DNA of 64,000 nucleotides. Source: Glutamicibacter uratoxydans (lineage in GTDB: Bacteria; Actinomycetota; Actinomycetes; Actinomycetales; Micrococcaceae). Below are positions 36,274 to 43,672 of this stretch, one piece after another; the first letter of the stretch is position 1, and every line of letters begins with the position of its first letter. The notes beneath the pieces were generated by a model. It saw only the letters and a list, made by a program, of their open reading frames with translations. It made no database searches and was not told where the DNA came from. The DNA lies in contig NZ_BJNY01000002.1 of the NCBI RefSeq assembly GCF_006539925.1, positions 296,023 through 360,022 of the forward strand, read 5' to 3'. The position numbers and the translations under genes are program-made.

Positions 36274-36752
36274 GGATCGTACAGCGCGGACTGTATCTAG
36301 ATGAGCTGAATGTGGGCGACGTATTCGAGCACCGCCCCGGGCGCACCATCACCGAGGCGGACAACGTCCTGTTCACGACGCTGTCCATGAACAACCAGGG
36401 GCTGCACCTGGACGCCGCCTGGGCCGGCACCCAGCCCTTCGGCAAACCCCTAGTCAACTCCCTGTTCACCCTCGGGGTGATGATCGGGCAGTCGGTGCCG
36501 CAGCTGACCGAGGGCACGATCATCGGCCAGCTCTCGCTGAGCGACGTGAACTTCCCGCACCCGATGTTCCACGGGGACACGCTCTACACGGAAACCGAAA
36601 TTACCGAAGCCCGACCCTCCAAGTCCCGCCCCGGGCAGGGCATCGTCTCGATGAAGCACACCGGGCGCAACCAGGACGGCGTGGTGGTGGCCACCGCCAG
36701 CCGCACCTGCCTGATGTGGACCAAGGCGGCCCATGAGGCGGCGCAGCAATGA
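36270..36752 (+). CDS. MaoC-family (R)-enoyl-CoA-hydratase-like protein
   Basis: A 160-residue hotdog-fold protein. It has the N-terminal GDVFEHRPGRTITEADNVLFTTLSMNNQGLHLD, in which the hydratase-2 motif Asp/His is present as N-x-x-x-L-H-x-D, and PLVNSLFTLGVMIGQSV. The beta-strand SDVNFPHPMFHGDTLYTETEI is typical of MaoC dehydratases linked to acyl-CoA lyases, such as mesaconyl-CoA hydratase-like proteins. It should hydrate an enoyl-CoA formed after carboxylation. It is translationally coupled to both neighbours. Confidence 0.9.
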   Translation: MRIVQRGLYLDELNVGDVFEHRPGRTITEADNVLFTTLSMNNQGLHLDAAWAGTQPFGKPLVNSLFTLGVMIGQSVPQLTEGTIIGQLSLSDVNFPHPMFHGDTLYTETEITEARPSKSRPGQGIVSMKHTGRNQDGVVVATASRTCLMWTKAAHEAAQQ

Positions 36753-37549
36753 TCGGCCCATCCATCCTCTTCTGCCCCGCCGACCGGCCCGAGCGCTACG
36801 CCAAGGCCGCCGCGGCCGCGCACACGGTGATCATCGACCTGGAAGACGCGGTCTCCGAGGCCAATAAGGAGGCCGCCCGCCAGGCGCTGCTGGCCAGCTC
36901 GCTGGATCCGGCGCGCACCATCGTGCGCATCAATCCCTTCGACACCAGCCATATCGCCGCCGATCTGCGCGCCGTGCGCCAGACCAATTACACCCAGCTG
37001 ATGCTGCCCAAGTGCGAATCGGCCGAGCAGGCGCGCAACCTGGCCCCCTATGAGGTCATCGCGCTGTGCGAGACGGCGCTTGGCATCCATGCGGCGGCTG
37101 ACATCGCGGCCGCGGAGAACGTCACCGCGCTGATGTGGGGCGCCGAGGACCTGATCGCTTCGCTGGGTGGCACCTCCTCCCGCCTGCCCGACGGGGGCTA
37201 CCGGGACATCGCCCGCTACGCCCGCTCGCAGGTGCTGCTACAGGCGTCCATCCATGCAAAGCTGGCCATCGACTCGGTGTACCTGAAGATCGAGGACCTT
37301 GCAGGTCTGGCGGCCGAGTCGGAGGATGCCGCCGCCAGCGGGTTCGGCGCGAAGGCGTCGATCCATCCCAAGCAGATGCCGGTGATCGCCGCGGCCTTCG
37401 CCCCCAGTCAAGAGGCTGTGGCCCGGGCCCGGGCCCTGCTCGAAGCGGCGGAGCACAATCCGGGAGTGTTCAGCTTCGAGGGGCAGATGGTCGACGAGCC
37501 GCTGCTGCGCCAGGCCCGCGCGGTCATCGCCGCCGCGGAACGCGGCTAG
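36749..37549 (+). CDS. CoA-ester lyase of the HpcH/HpaI (CitE-like) family
   Basis: A 266-residue TIM-barrel lyase. It has the substrate-phosphate loop region RPERYAKAAAAAHTVIIDLEDAV, the metal-binding Glu in ALCETALGI and Asp in WGAEDLIASLGG, and the ASIHPKQM motif near the C-terminus. These fit the CitE-like/malyl-CoA or citramalyl-CoA lyase branch. With the carboxylase and MaoC protein it could complete breakdown of a branched acid to acetyl-CoA and a ketoacid. It is the last gene, followed by a strong terminator. Confidence 0.92.
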   Translation: MIGPSILFCPADRPERYAKAAAAAHTVIIDLEDAVSEANKEAARQALLASSLDPARTIVRINPFDTSHIAADLRAVRQTNYTQLMLPKCESAEQARNLAPYEVIALCETALGIHAAADIAAAENVTALMWGAEDLIASLGGTSSRLPDGGYRDIARYARSQVLLQASIHAKLAIDSVYLKIEDLAGLAAESEDAAASGFGAKASIHPKQMPVIAAAFAPSQEAVARARALLEAAEHNPGVFSFEGQMVDEPLLRQARAVIAAAERG

Positions 37550-37566
37550 CTTCCCCGCTTAAACGC

Positions 37567-37598
37567 GAAAAACGCCGAGGTAAGCCTCGGCGTTTTTC
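37567..37598. terminator. Bidirectional terminator after the carboxylase operon
   Basis: Arms GAAAAACGCCGAGG and CCTCGGCGTTTTTC (14 bp) with loop TAAG give T-runs on both strands. It ends the rightward carboxylase operon (stop 37549) and the leftward membrane-protein gene (stop 37612). Confidence 0.93.
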
Positions 37599-37611
37599 GC
37601 TAGGTTAAAAA

Positions 37612-38025
37612 TTAGGCGGTTGCGGCTGCCACGTGCAGCTGCTTGTTGCCGTAGTGCGCTGCGAAGAACCAGGCCACGCCGCTGATCACGTGCATGACGC
37701 TCAGGGTTACCGCGGTGGCGGCATCGGCGGAGATCATGACCGGCGAGATGATGGAAACCAGCGCAATAATCAGGCCGATCCACTGGGCCACCTTGCAGAT
37801 GCCCTTGTTCTTGCGGCCGATGAGGAACACGATCAGGCCGAAGAGCAGGATCGGGACCCAGGAAGCGGCCAGCACCAGTGCAAAGGACACAACCTGCCCG
37901 TTCTTCAGCTCCCACGAGGCGCCGGCGGAGCCGCCGATGAAGTAGGTGATGACATTCAGGTAGCTGGCGCCAAGAGCGGCGATGACGACCTGGATGTAGT
38001 TGAATGGGCTGTTCGGTGCAGACAT
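37612..38025 (-). CDS. Four-helix membrane protein (intact member of a tandem pair)
   Basis: A 137-residue protein with four hydrophobic helices (about 8-30, 45-70, 78-97 and 105-125). It resembles DUF6069-type small actinobacterial membrane proteins; function is unknown. The conserved features shared with its neighbour at 38122-38546 are NSPFNYIQVVIAA, LIVFLIGRKNKGICKVAQWIG and SVMHVISGVAWF. The pair arose by tandem duplication. No operon partner of known function. Confidence 0.75.
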   Translation of the reverse strand: MSAPNSPFNYIQVVIAALGASYLNVITYFIGGSAGASWELKNGQVVSFALVLAASWVPILLFGLIVFLIGRKNKGICKVAQWIGLIIALVSIISPVMISADAATAVTLSVMHVISGVAWFFAAHYGNKQLHVAAATA

Positions 38026-38121
38026 CGTAATCCTGTTCGTTGAAATTCCTCAACGATTCTAGCGGTGCCTGCACGCGGTTCAGCCCTCTGCGCGACGTGA
38101 AATTGGCGACACTTAGCCTCG

Positions 38122-38546
38122 CTATGCGTTCAATGCCGCTCGCTCATTGGCCCGCTTGTTGGAGTTGTCCACCGCGATGAACCAAGAGGCGCCGAAAATG
38201 ACGTGCATGACTGCCACGGCGATTGCGCTGCCCGCGTCCTGGGCGAAGAAGAACTGGACACCAGCGACACCGCCACCAGCGCCACGCCGGCCCACTGCGC
38301 GATCCGGCAGATCCCCGGATGCGATTTGCCGATCACATAGGTCAGGAACCCGAGCAGCACGATCGGGAACACCGTGAAACGCACAATGTGGATGAAGTCG
38401 ATGTGCGCGAAAAGCCCTCCGGAGAAATGCATGGAGGCGCCGGCGGCCTCGGCGATGAAAAAGGTGAGAACGCTCAGGGCCATGGCGCCGAAGGCGGCAA
38501 TGACTACCTGGACATAGTTGAACGGCATCTTGTACTCAGCGAGCAT
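38122..38546 (-). pseudogene. Frameshifted paralogue of the adjacent four-helix membrane protein
   Basis: The start at 38546 has GGAG 10 nt upstream. Frame 1 reads MLAEYKMPFNYVQVVIAAFGAM, through HPGICRIAQWAGVALVAVSLV, homologous to the neighbour, then turns into a Ser/Arg-rich nonsense tail ending at 38130. In the next frame, homology resumes as QFFFAQDAGSAIAV then MHVIFGASWFIAVDNSNKRANE and ends at a stop at 38122. One nucleotide is missing near 38245-38265, possibly a G of a GTGGTC. It is a broken gene or a sequencing error; the intact copy next door retains the function. Confidence 0.8.
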
Positions 38547-38621
38547 CGCTGATCATCTCCTCTGTATGAAAAATGACCCCGTTCTTTCACTGTACGCCCG
38601 GCTTGGGAGAAAAGAGCCGGG

Positions 38622-40181
38622 CTATTTCGGCATGATCTGCACCTGCAGTTCGCCGCGCTTCCACGCCGCTGTGGCCTCCGCGGCCCGGCGCAGGGCGGCC
38701 AGCGCCTCGGCATGAGTGAGGAAGTAGGTGTTGACCTGCAGGCGCTGGGCAGGGTCCAGCGACTCGGGCAGCAGGATCATCGCCCCATCCCCCGGCACCT
38801 TGACCGCGCGGAACAGCCCCGCATGGCGGCCGATGTGGTGCACGGTGCAGAACAGCTCGCCGTTGCCCACGTCGGTGGCTCCGCCCTTCTCCCAGGCGTC
38901 CAGATGGTCGATCTCGCAGCGGTTCGCCGGCATGGTGCACCCTGGGAAGGCGCAGCCGCGGTGCACCGCGCGGATTGCGGTGGCCTGGGCCTTGGAGAAC
39001 AGCCGCTGGGACCTGCCAAGATCCAGGATCCGCGACTTGCCTCCGAGCACCAGCGGATAGATCTCGCCCTGGCACAGCGCCGCGCGCATCTCCGCCGCTC
39101 CTAGGGGCATGCCCCCGGTGGTTCTGGCGAAGTCCGCGCCCATGGAATCGAAGTCGATCAGGACCCCGATGCCAGGCGCCCGCGCCCTGGAGCCGGTGGA
39201 TTTGAGCACTTGTAGGAAGGCGATGAGCCGGCGCAGTTCCGGGCGCATCGCATCGAACCCGAGCAGCGCCTCCGGCTTGGGTGCGGAGGCGGTTTTGCCG
39301 TCCCCGCGGGCCCATTCAGGCATGGAGTCGGCATCGTCCCAGTTCTCTCCGGCGGCTTCGCGCAGCAGCCGGTGCAGCTCGTCGCGGTTCCCTGCGTCGG
39401 TCTTGGGGTTCTCCGCCTCGCGGTAGCTGGCCTCGATGTCCTCGGCCTGGCTGGGCAGCACGCGCAGCAGGTATTCGACTAGGCCGTCCTTGCGCGCGGC
39501 GCGCTTGAACAGCCCGATCTCCCCGAGCAGCGCCTCGGTGCTGCGCTGCCCGTTCTTGAGCGCCTTGATCATCGCGGCGATGTGCTTGCGGGCGGTGGCA
39601 GGCTGCTCGCGGATCAGCTCGATCGCTTCCACCTGCAGTTCCTCGCGCACCCGGCGCCCCTGGGACGAGGTGCCCAGGTCCTTTTCCACCCCGTGGATGG
39701 CGCGGGCAGCCGCGGCGACAAGCCGCGGATCCAGTTCCTCCAGCGCGCCTGCCAGGTATTTCAGGCTCGGGCCGGTGCGCTGCCCCGAGTCGGAGACGCC
39801 GGCGACCAGGCAGTCCACGGCGCACAGCCGCTCCCGGGCGGTGCTCAGGGGCAGGCCCAGCCAGCCGTGCAGCAGGTCGACGGTGTTCTTGTAGCCGCTG
39901 CGCCCGGTGCACATCGCCTGCGGCAGCGCGGCCACTGCATCCTCGCTGGGATTCAGCCCGGCCGCGGCGATCGCGGCGAAGGACTGTTCGTCGAGCTCGT
40001 GGGCGCCGGTGCGGCGCACGGCGTCGGCGGTGTGCAGCTGGGCGCGGGCCAGGTCCATGGCCAGGACCTCGGTGAACTGAGCGGCGAACGCGGCCTGCAC
40101 GGCGGGGATGTCCCCGGCAAGCTGCGCCGCCGCCTGGCCGAGCAGCTCATGGGCCGCGGCCAGCAGATTCACGATGTTCAT
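38622..40181 (-). CDS. DUF222/HNH endonuclease-domain protein (13E12-repeat type)
   Basis: A 519-residue protein. The N-terminal two-thirds is the helical DUF222 domain. The C-terminal HNH reads CAFPGCTMPANRCEIDHLDAWEKGGATDVGNGELFCTVHHIGRH, with the metal-binding Cys pairs and the catalytic IDH and N/H residues in place. Proteins of this architecture are abundant and multicopy in actinobacteria and are thought to be linked to mobile or degraded elements; activity has rarely been shown. The RBS before the ATG at 40181 is weak. It is transcribed as a single gene. Confidence 0.9.
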   Translation of the reverse strand: MNIVNLLAAAHELLGQAAAQLAGDIPAVQAAFAAQFTEVLAMDLARAQLHTADAVRRTGAHELDEQSFAAIAAAGLNPSEDAVAALPQAMCTGRSGYKNTVDLLHGWLGLPLSTARERLCAVDCLVAGVSDSGQRTGPSLKYLAGALEELDPRLVAAAARAIHGVEKDLGTSSQGRRVREELQVEAIELIREQPATARKHIAAMIKALKNGQRSTEALLGEIGLFKRAARKDGLVEYLLRVLPSQAEDIEASYREAENPKTDAGNRDELHRLLREAAGENWDDADSMPEWARGDGKTASAPKPEALLGFDAMRPELRRLIAFLQVLKSTGSRARAPGIGVLIDFDSMGADFARTTGGMPLGAAEMRAALCQGEIYPLVLGGKSRILDLGRSQRLFSKAQATAIRAVHRGCAFPGCTMPANRCEIDHLDAWEKGGATDVGNGELFCTVHHIGRHAGLFRAVKVPGDGAMILLPESLDPAQRLQVNTYFLTHAEALAALRRAAEATAAWKRGELQVQIMPK

Positions 40182-40238
40182 GCCACCAGTGTGCCGGCGG
40201 TTTCAGGCCCGGCCCGGCACACGGGTGCGGGCTGTGGA

Positions 40239-41450
40239 TTACTTCGAGGCGCCGATCGCCCAGATGCGCGGCAGCGGGGCGGAGTTCACGGCGAGGTCGC
40301 CGATCAGCCGCGCCTTGAACACCCACGGGTTGTGGTTGCCGGCGGTGCGGGCGTTGCGCCAGTGGCGGTCCAGGTTCTTCGAGACGCTGGTGGCGGAGGC
40401 GGCCAGGGCGTCGAAGGCGTGGGTCAGCGCGTCCAGCACCAGCGGGGTGAGCACCACCTGCGCCTGGGCGCTGGCCAGTTCGGCCGCATCGTTCGCCGCC
40501 TCGTCGGCCTCCGCGTCGATCTGCCCTGCCTGCAGCGCCAGCGCGCTTTCATAGGCGCCCTGCAGCGACTGGGAGACGCGTTCGACGGTGGCCGCGGCGG
40601 CGAAGGCGGCGGCGGAAACCTCGCCAATCACCTGCAGCAGCTGCGGATCCTGCCCGGCGATATTGGCCGCGGCGTGGCTGAAGGTGCGCTTGCGGTTTTT
40701 CAGTTCGGCAGCGAAGTCGCGCTCCGCGGCCTTGGCTGACCCGGCGAGCACCGCCAGCAGCACCTGCTGGTAGAACGCTGTCTGGTACTTGAAGCGGGTG
40801 TCGAAGTCGATCACCTCCGCCACGTCGGCATTGGTGAAGGTGGAGGTTCCGGTGCCGGTGGTGCGCTGCCCGAACCCGTCCCAGTCATCGGCCAGCTCCA
40901 CGCCCTCCTGGTGGCGGGACACGGCGGCGATGACGCGCTGGCCGTTGTACTCGGCGTAGGTGTCCAGCCAGTCGGCGAAGATCGAGCCGGTGGAGTAGTA
41001 CTTGGTGCCGTTGATCTTCAGGCCTTCGGGGGTGTCGGTCACCTTGGTGATGACATCGCCCACCTTCACCGCACCGACCTCGGTCCAGGAGTTGCCGACC
41101 AGCTGACCGGCAACGAAGCGGGCAAGCCAGGCGTCGCGGGCCGCGGACGGGGCGGCGACCAGGCGGTCTTCGACGAAGGCGAAATGCGCTCGCAGCGCCT
41201 GGGCGATGTTCGAATCCGCGGCGGCCAGGTCCACGAAGAGCTCGAAGAGCTCGGGCAGGGTGGCGCCGGCGCCGCCGTATTCCACCGGGACACGCACCGC
41301 TCCGAAGCCGGCGGCGGCCAGCTCGGCGATCTGCTCATAGGGCAGCACGCCGCTGCGGTCGCGTTCGGCCGCGCCTGCGGCGATGGCGGCAAAGTGCGGG
41401 GCGAAGCGTTCGCGCAGGGATGCCAGGCGGGGCTGGGTCAAGACAGTCAT
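40239..41450 (-). CDS. Acyl-CoA-dehydrogenase-fold flavoprotein (paralogue 2, divergent)
   Basis: A 403-residue member of the acyl-CoA dehydrogenase superfamily, more distant from the other two copies. It has RVPVEYGGAGATLPELFELFVDL, the middle-domain signature NGTKYYSTGSIFADW, and a C-terminal half that is Ala-rich with NLDRHWRNARTAGNHNPWVFKARLIGDLA. This His-Trp-Arg-Asn-x-Arg and His-Asn-Pro region is the ending typical of SfnB/DszC flavin-dependent enzymes. The start at 41450 has GGAGACC upstream. It is cotranscribed with paralogue 3 (gap 10 bp). A sulfur-scavenging or desulfurising role is suggested by family resemblance only. Confidence 0.85.
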   Translation of the reverse strand: MTVLTQPRLASLRERFAPHFAAIAAGAAERDRSGVLPYEQIAELAAAGFGAVRVPVEYGGAGATLPELFELFVDLAAADSNIAQALRAHFAFVEDRLVAAPSAARDAWLARFVAGQLVGNSWTEVGAVKVGDVITKVTDTPEGLKINGTKYYSTGSIFADWLDTYAEYNGQRVIAAVSRHQEGVELADDWDGFGQRTTGTGTSTFTNADVAEVIDFDTRFKYQTAFYQQVLLAVLAGSAKAAERDFAAELKNRKRTFSHAAANIAGQDPQLLQVIGEVSAAAFAAAATVERVSQSLQGAYESALALQAGQIDAEADEAANDAAELASAQAQVVLTPLVLDALTHAFDALAASATSVSKNLDRHWRNARTAGNHNPWVFKARLIGDLAVNSAPLPRIWAIGASK

Positions 41451-41460
41451 GGGGGTCTCC

Positions 41461-42678
41461 TTAGGTGTAGAGCGAGAGCGGCTGGGTTTCGCCGCGCAAA
41501 AAGTACGCGCCGACTTCGATCTTCTTGTAGTCCACGGGGTCGTGCAGCGAGTGCGTGCGCACATTGCGCCAGAACAGGTCAAGACCCACGCCGCTGGCGG
41601 CGGAAGAGGAGCCGGTGGCCTCGAAGATGCGGTTGGCCACGTCCACGCCGGTCTCCGACGCGACGACCTTCAGCTCGGCGATCTGCACCGCAAGCTCCGC
41701 GCGCTGGTCGGCGGTGACCTCCCCGGCCAGGGCCAGCAGCGCGTCGTACTTCCGGCCCAGCTTTTCGGCCAGGGCGGCGACGGCGGCGGTGCGGGCCTTC
41801 AGCTCGCCCACGGTGCGCTGGAACACCGCGTCCTGCGAGTAGGTCGGCACATCGGAGAGGAACCAGGAGTTGGGCCGGGCGAGGATCAGCGACTTGCCGC
41901 GGGCCAGCGCCCCTTCGGCGATGCCCAGGTAGAAGTTCGCGAAGGCCAGCTGGATGCCCGGGGTGAGCAGGGTGGAGACCGGCTCGTCGGTCACCGGCCC
42001 CAGGATGTCTTGCGGCTCGACGCGCACATTGTGGTACTTCAGCGAATTCGAGGCGCTCAGCCGCTGGCCGAGGTAGTCCCAGTCGTCGACGATCTCAAGC
42101 CCTTCGCGACCGCGCGGCAGCACGAAGGCCAGCACCTGGCCTGCCTGCGGGCCGGAGGACACCTGGGCGTTGACGACGATGACCTCGCCCACCCCGGAGC
42201 CGGTGGAGAAGCGCTTGGCCCCGTTCAGCCTGAACCCATCGCCCTCGGGAACCAGTTGCAGCGCCGGGTCGACGGGGTTGACCGAGTCGCCCCAGAGCCA
42301 GCCGCCGGCGACGCTGCGCTCCCACCAGAAGGGCTGGGCTTCGGGCGGCGCGTAAAAGGCGATGCCCGACTGGTTGATGTAGTGGTAGGCCAGAAGCTGG
42401 GCGATGGAGCCGTCGGCGGCGGCGATGATGCGCACCGCCTCGAAGGCTGTCTCGAAGTGCCCACCGGCCCCGCCGAACTGCGCCGGCACCAGCAGGTCCA
42501 GCAGGCCCGCCTCGCGCAGCAGCTGCGCCTCGGCAAATGGCTGCTCGTTGCGGCGGTCGCGTTCCGGGGCATCGGCTGCCAGGGTGTGCGCCGCCTTGGC
42601 GGCGATCTTGCGCCAGTGCTCCAGCTCGGCCTGGTCCGCGGCCCCGGTGTAGGGCACGCGTCGGGTCAATACGGTCAT
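41461..42678 (-). CDS. Acyl-CoA-dehydrogenase-fold flavoprotein, SfnB/DszC type (paralogue 3)
   Basis: A 405-residue protein very similar along its length to 19898-21121: shared stretches include WRKIAAKAAHTL versus YSEIARRAASLL, VNPVDPALQLVPEGDGFRL versus LNPVDPDLSLVADGEGYRL, and the end FWRNVRTHSLHDPVDYKKIEVGAYFL. The two were probably duplicated. The middle-domain motif is NGAKRFSTGSGVG. It is first in the two-gene operon with paralogue 2; the ATG at 42678 has AAGGAGAG upstream. A perfect TGACGTCA-centred palindrome lies 180 bp upstream, with sequence in common with the region before the other paralogue. Confidence 0.88.
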   Translation of the reverse strand: MTVLTRRVPYTGAADQAELEHWRKIAAKAAHTLAADAPERDRRNEQPFAEAQLLREAGLLDLLVPAQFGGAGGHFETAFEAVRIIAAADGSIAQLLAYHYINQSGIAFYAPPEAQPFWWERSVAGGWLWGDSVNPVDPALQLVPEGDGFRLNGAKRFSTGSGVGEVIVVNAQVSSGPQAGQVLAFVLPRGREGLEIVDDWDYLGQRLSASNSLKYHNVRVEPQDILGPVTDEPVSTLLTPGIQLAFANFYLGIAEGALARGKSLILARPNSWFLSDVPTYSQDAVFQRTVGELKARTAAVAALAEKLGRKYDALLALAGEVTADQRAELAVQIAELKVVASETGVDVANRIFEATGSSSAASGVGLDLFWRNVRTHSLHDPVDYKKIEVGAYFLRGETQPLSLYT

Positions 42679-42858
42679 GATTCTCTCCTTGGCAGATGCG
42701 AAGGAATCCCGCGAGGGGGTCCATCGGTCCTAGCGGTAGCACTTGAATTGCTGCGGCGTCGTCGAGCCAGGTCTCTTAGCCGCTCTGGATGGTGCTTCGA
42801 TTCAAGCACCGCCGGCGGCCCGGCGGAAGACACCTGTCATCTGGCGGAACCCAAGGAC

Positions 42859-42874
42859 AACATGACGTCATGTT
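42859..42874. promoter_or_regulatory. 16-bp perfect palindrome AACATGACGTCATGTT
   Basis: A perfect palindrome about 180 bp upstream of the flavoprotein operon, with another TGACG half-site (CATGACGC) at 42883-42890. The TGACG core recurs upstream of the paralogous operon at 22.7 kb. The rest of the gap 42679-42974 shows no gene. Confidence 0.6.
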
Positions 42875-42974
42875 CGCCCCTTCATGACGCGGGCGCGCCC
42901 GGAATGTGTCGCCCAATGAAGGCCCGAAGAACGCGTGTGACCGGAGAATTGGTTGCGCGCCTATTAAAGGAGTA

Positions 42975-42998
42975 GAGGCGGATGTTTCCATCCGCCTC
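42975..42998 (-). terminator. Terminator of the lipoprotein gene
   Basis: Arms GAGGCGGATG and CATCCGCCTC with a 4-nt loop; on the minus strand TACTCCTTTAATA follows. It lies just after the stop at 43004. Confidence 0.85.
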
Positions 42999-43003
42999 GA
43001 GGC

Positions 43004-43540
43004 CTACTTGTTTTCCCGCTGCTTGGCGACCTGCCCTGCGATGTCCTTGGTGTCAGGGGCGAAGGCGTAGAGCTTGCCCGAATCCTGGTGCACCCACCAG
43101 CGGCCGCACAGGTCGGTGGTCTTCTCCTGCGCGCCGGCCGGCCACCAGTCGGCGCTCAGCGTCGGCGCCGTGGCGATGTCCTCGACCTTCCAGTCCTTGG
43201 AGCGCGAGTCTGCGGCATAGGAGGCCGCCAGCTCCTTGGCCGAGGGCTTACCCACCTGCTTCACGGGCGTGCACTGCTTCCCCGGCAGCGCCCCGGAGTA
43301 GTTCATCACGAAGATCCGCTCGTGGCCGGTGGTGCGCTGCTCGAGCTTGACGTCTGTGCCGCCGGCGGGGACCCAGCCCGGCAGCAGGCCGTCGGCAACG
43401 CCCTGTTCGGAGGTGGCGGCCTGCTTGGATTCGGACTTGTCGTAGTTGTCGGTCGTCAAATCCGCGACGCTGCAGCTGGAGAGCAGCAGGGCGAAGGGAA
43501 CTGTCAGGGCGCCGGCGGCGAGGTACTTTTTCTTGAGCAT
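43004..43540 (-). CDS. Secreted lipoprotein of unknown function
   Basis: A 178-residue protein. The N-terminal signal MLKKKYLAAGALTVPFALLL ends in the lipobox LSS-C23, so the mature protein is anchored to the outer leaflet of the membrane. The mature part has two further Cys (in KQCTPV and TDLCGRWWV), likely disulfide-bonded, and a WWPAGAQEKTTDLCGRWWV aromatic region. No enzyme motif is recognised. It is monocistronic, ending in a terminator, and is preceded by 130 bp to the glycerate kinase stop. Confidence 0.8.
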   Translation of the reverse strand: MLKKKYLAAGALTVPFALLLSSCSVADLTTDNYDKSESKQAATSEQGVADGLLPGWVPAGGTDVKLEQRTTGHERIFVMNYSGALPGKQCTPVKQVGKPSAKELAASYAADSRSKDWKVEDIATAPTLSADWWPAGAQEKTTDLCGRWWVHQDSGKLYAFAPDTKDIAGQVAKQRENK

Positions 43541-43672
43541 GCCTCCAGCTTAGGAATTCCGCGACGCCAACACCTCGGAGCGCAGGCCGATCTTGGCCGC
43601 CTGGCCTCTCCCACCCAAGTAGGAGGGCCGGCGCCCGCGGTTAATACCTGCTTTGCCCAGGACGGCCCAGGC

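Noticed and set aside
38622..40181. Mobile intron or insertion element suggested by the HNH protein
   Set aside because: No terminal inverted repeats, target duplication or intron structure is visible; the 13E12-type HNH genes are common stand-alone genes in actinobacteria.
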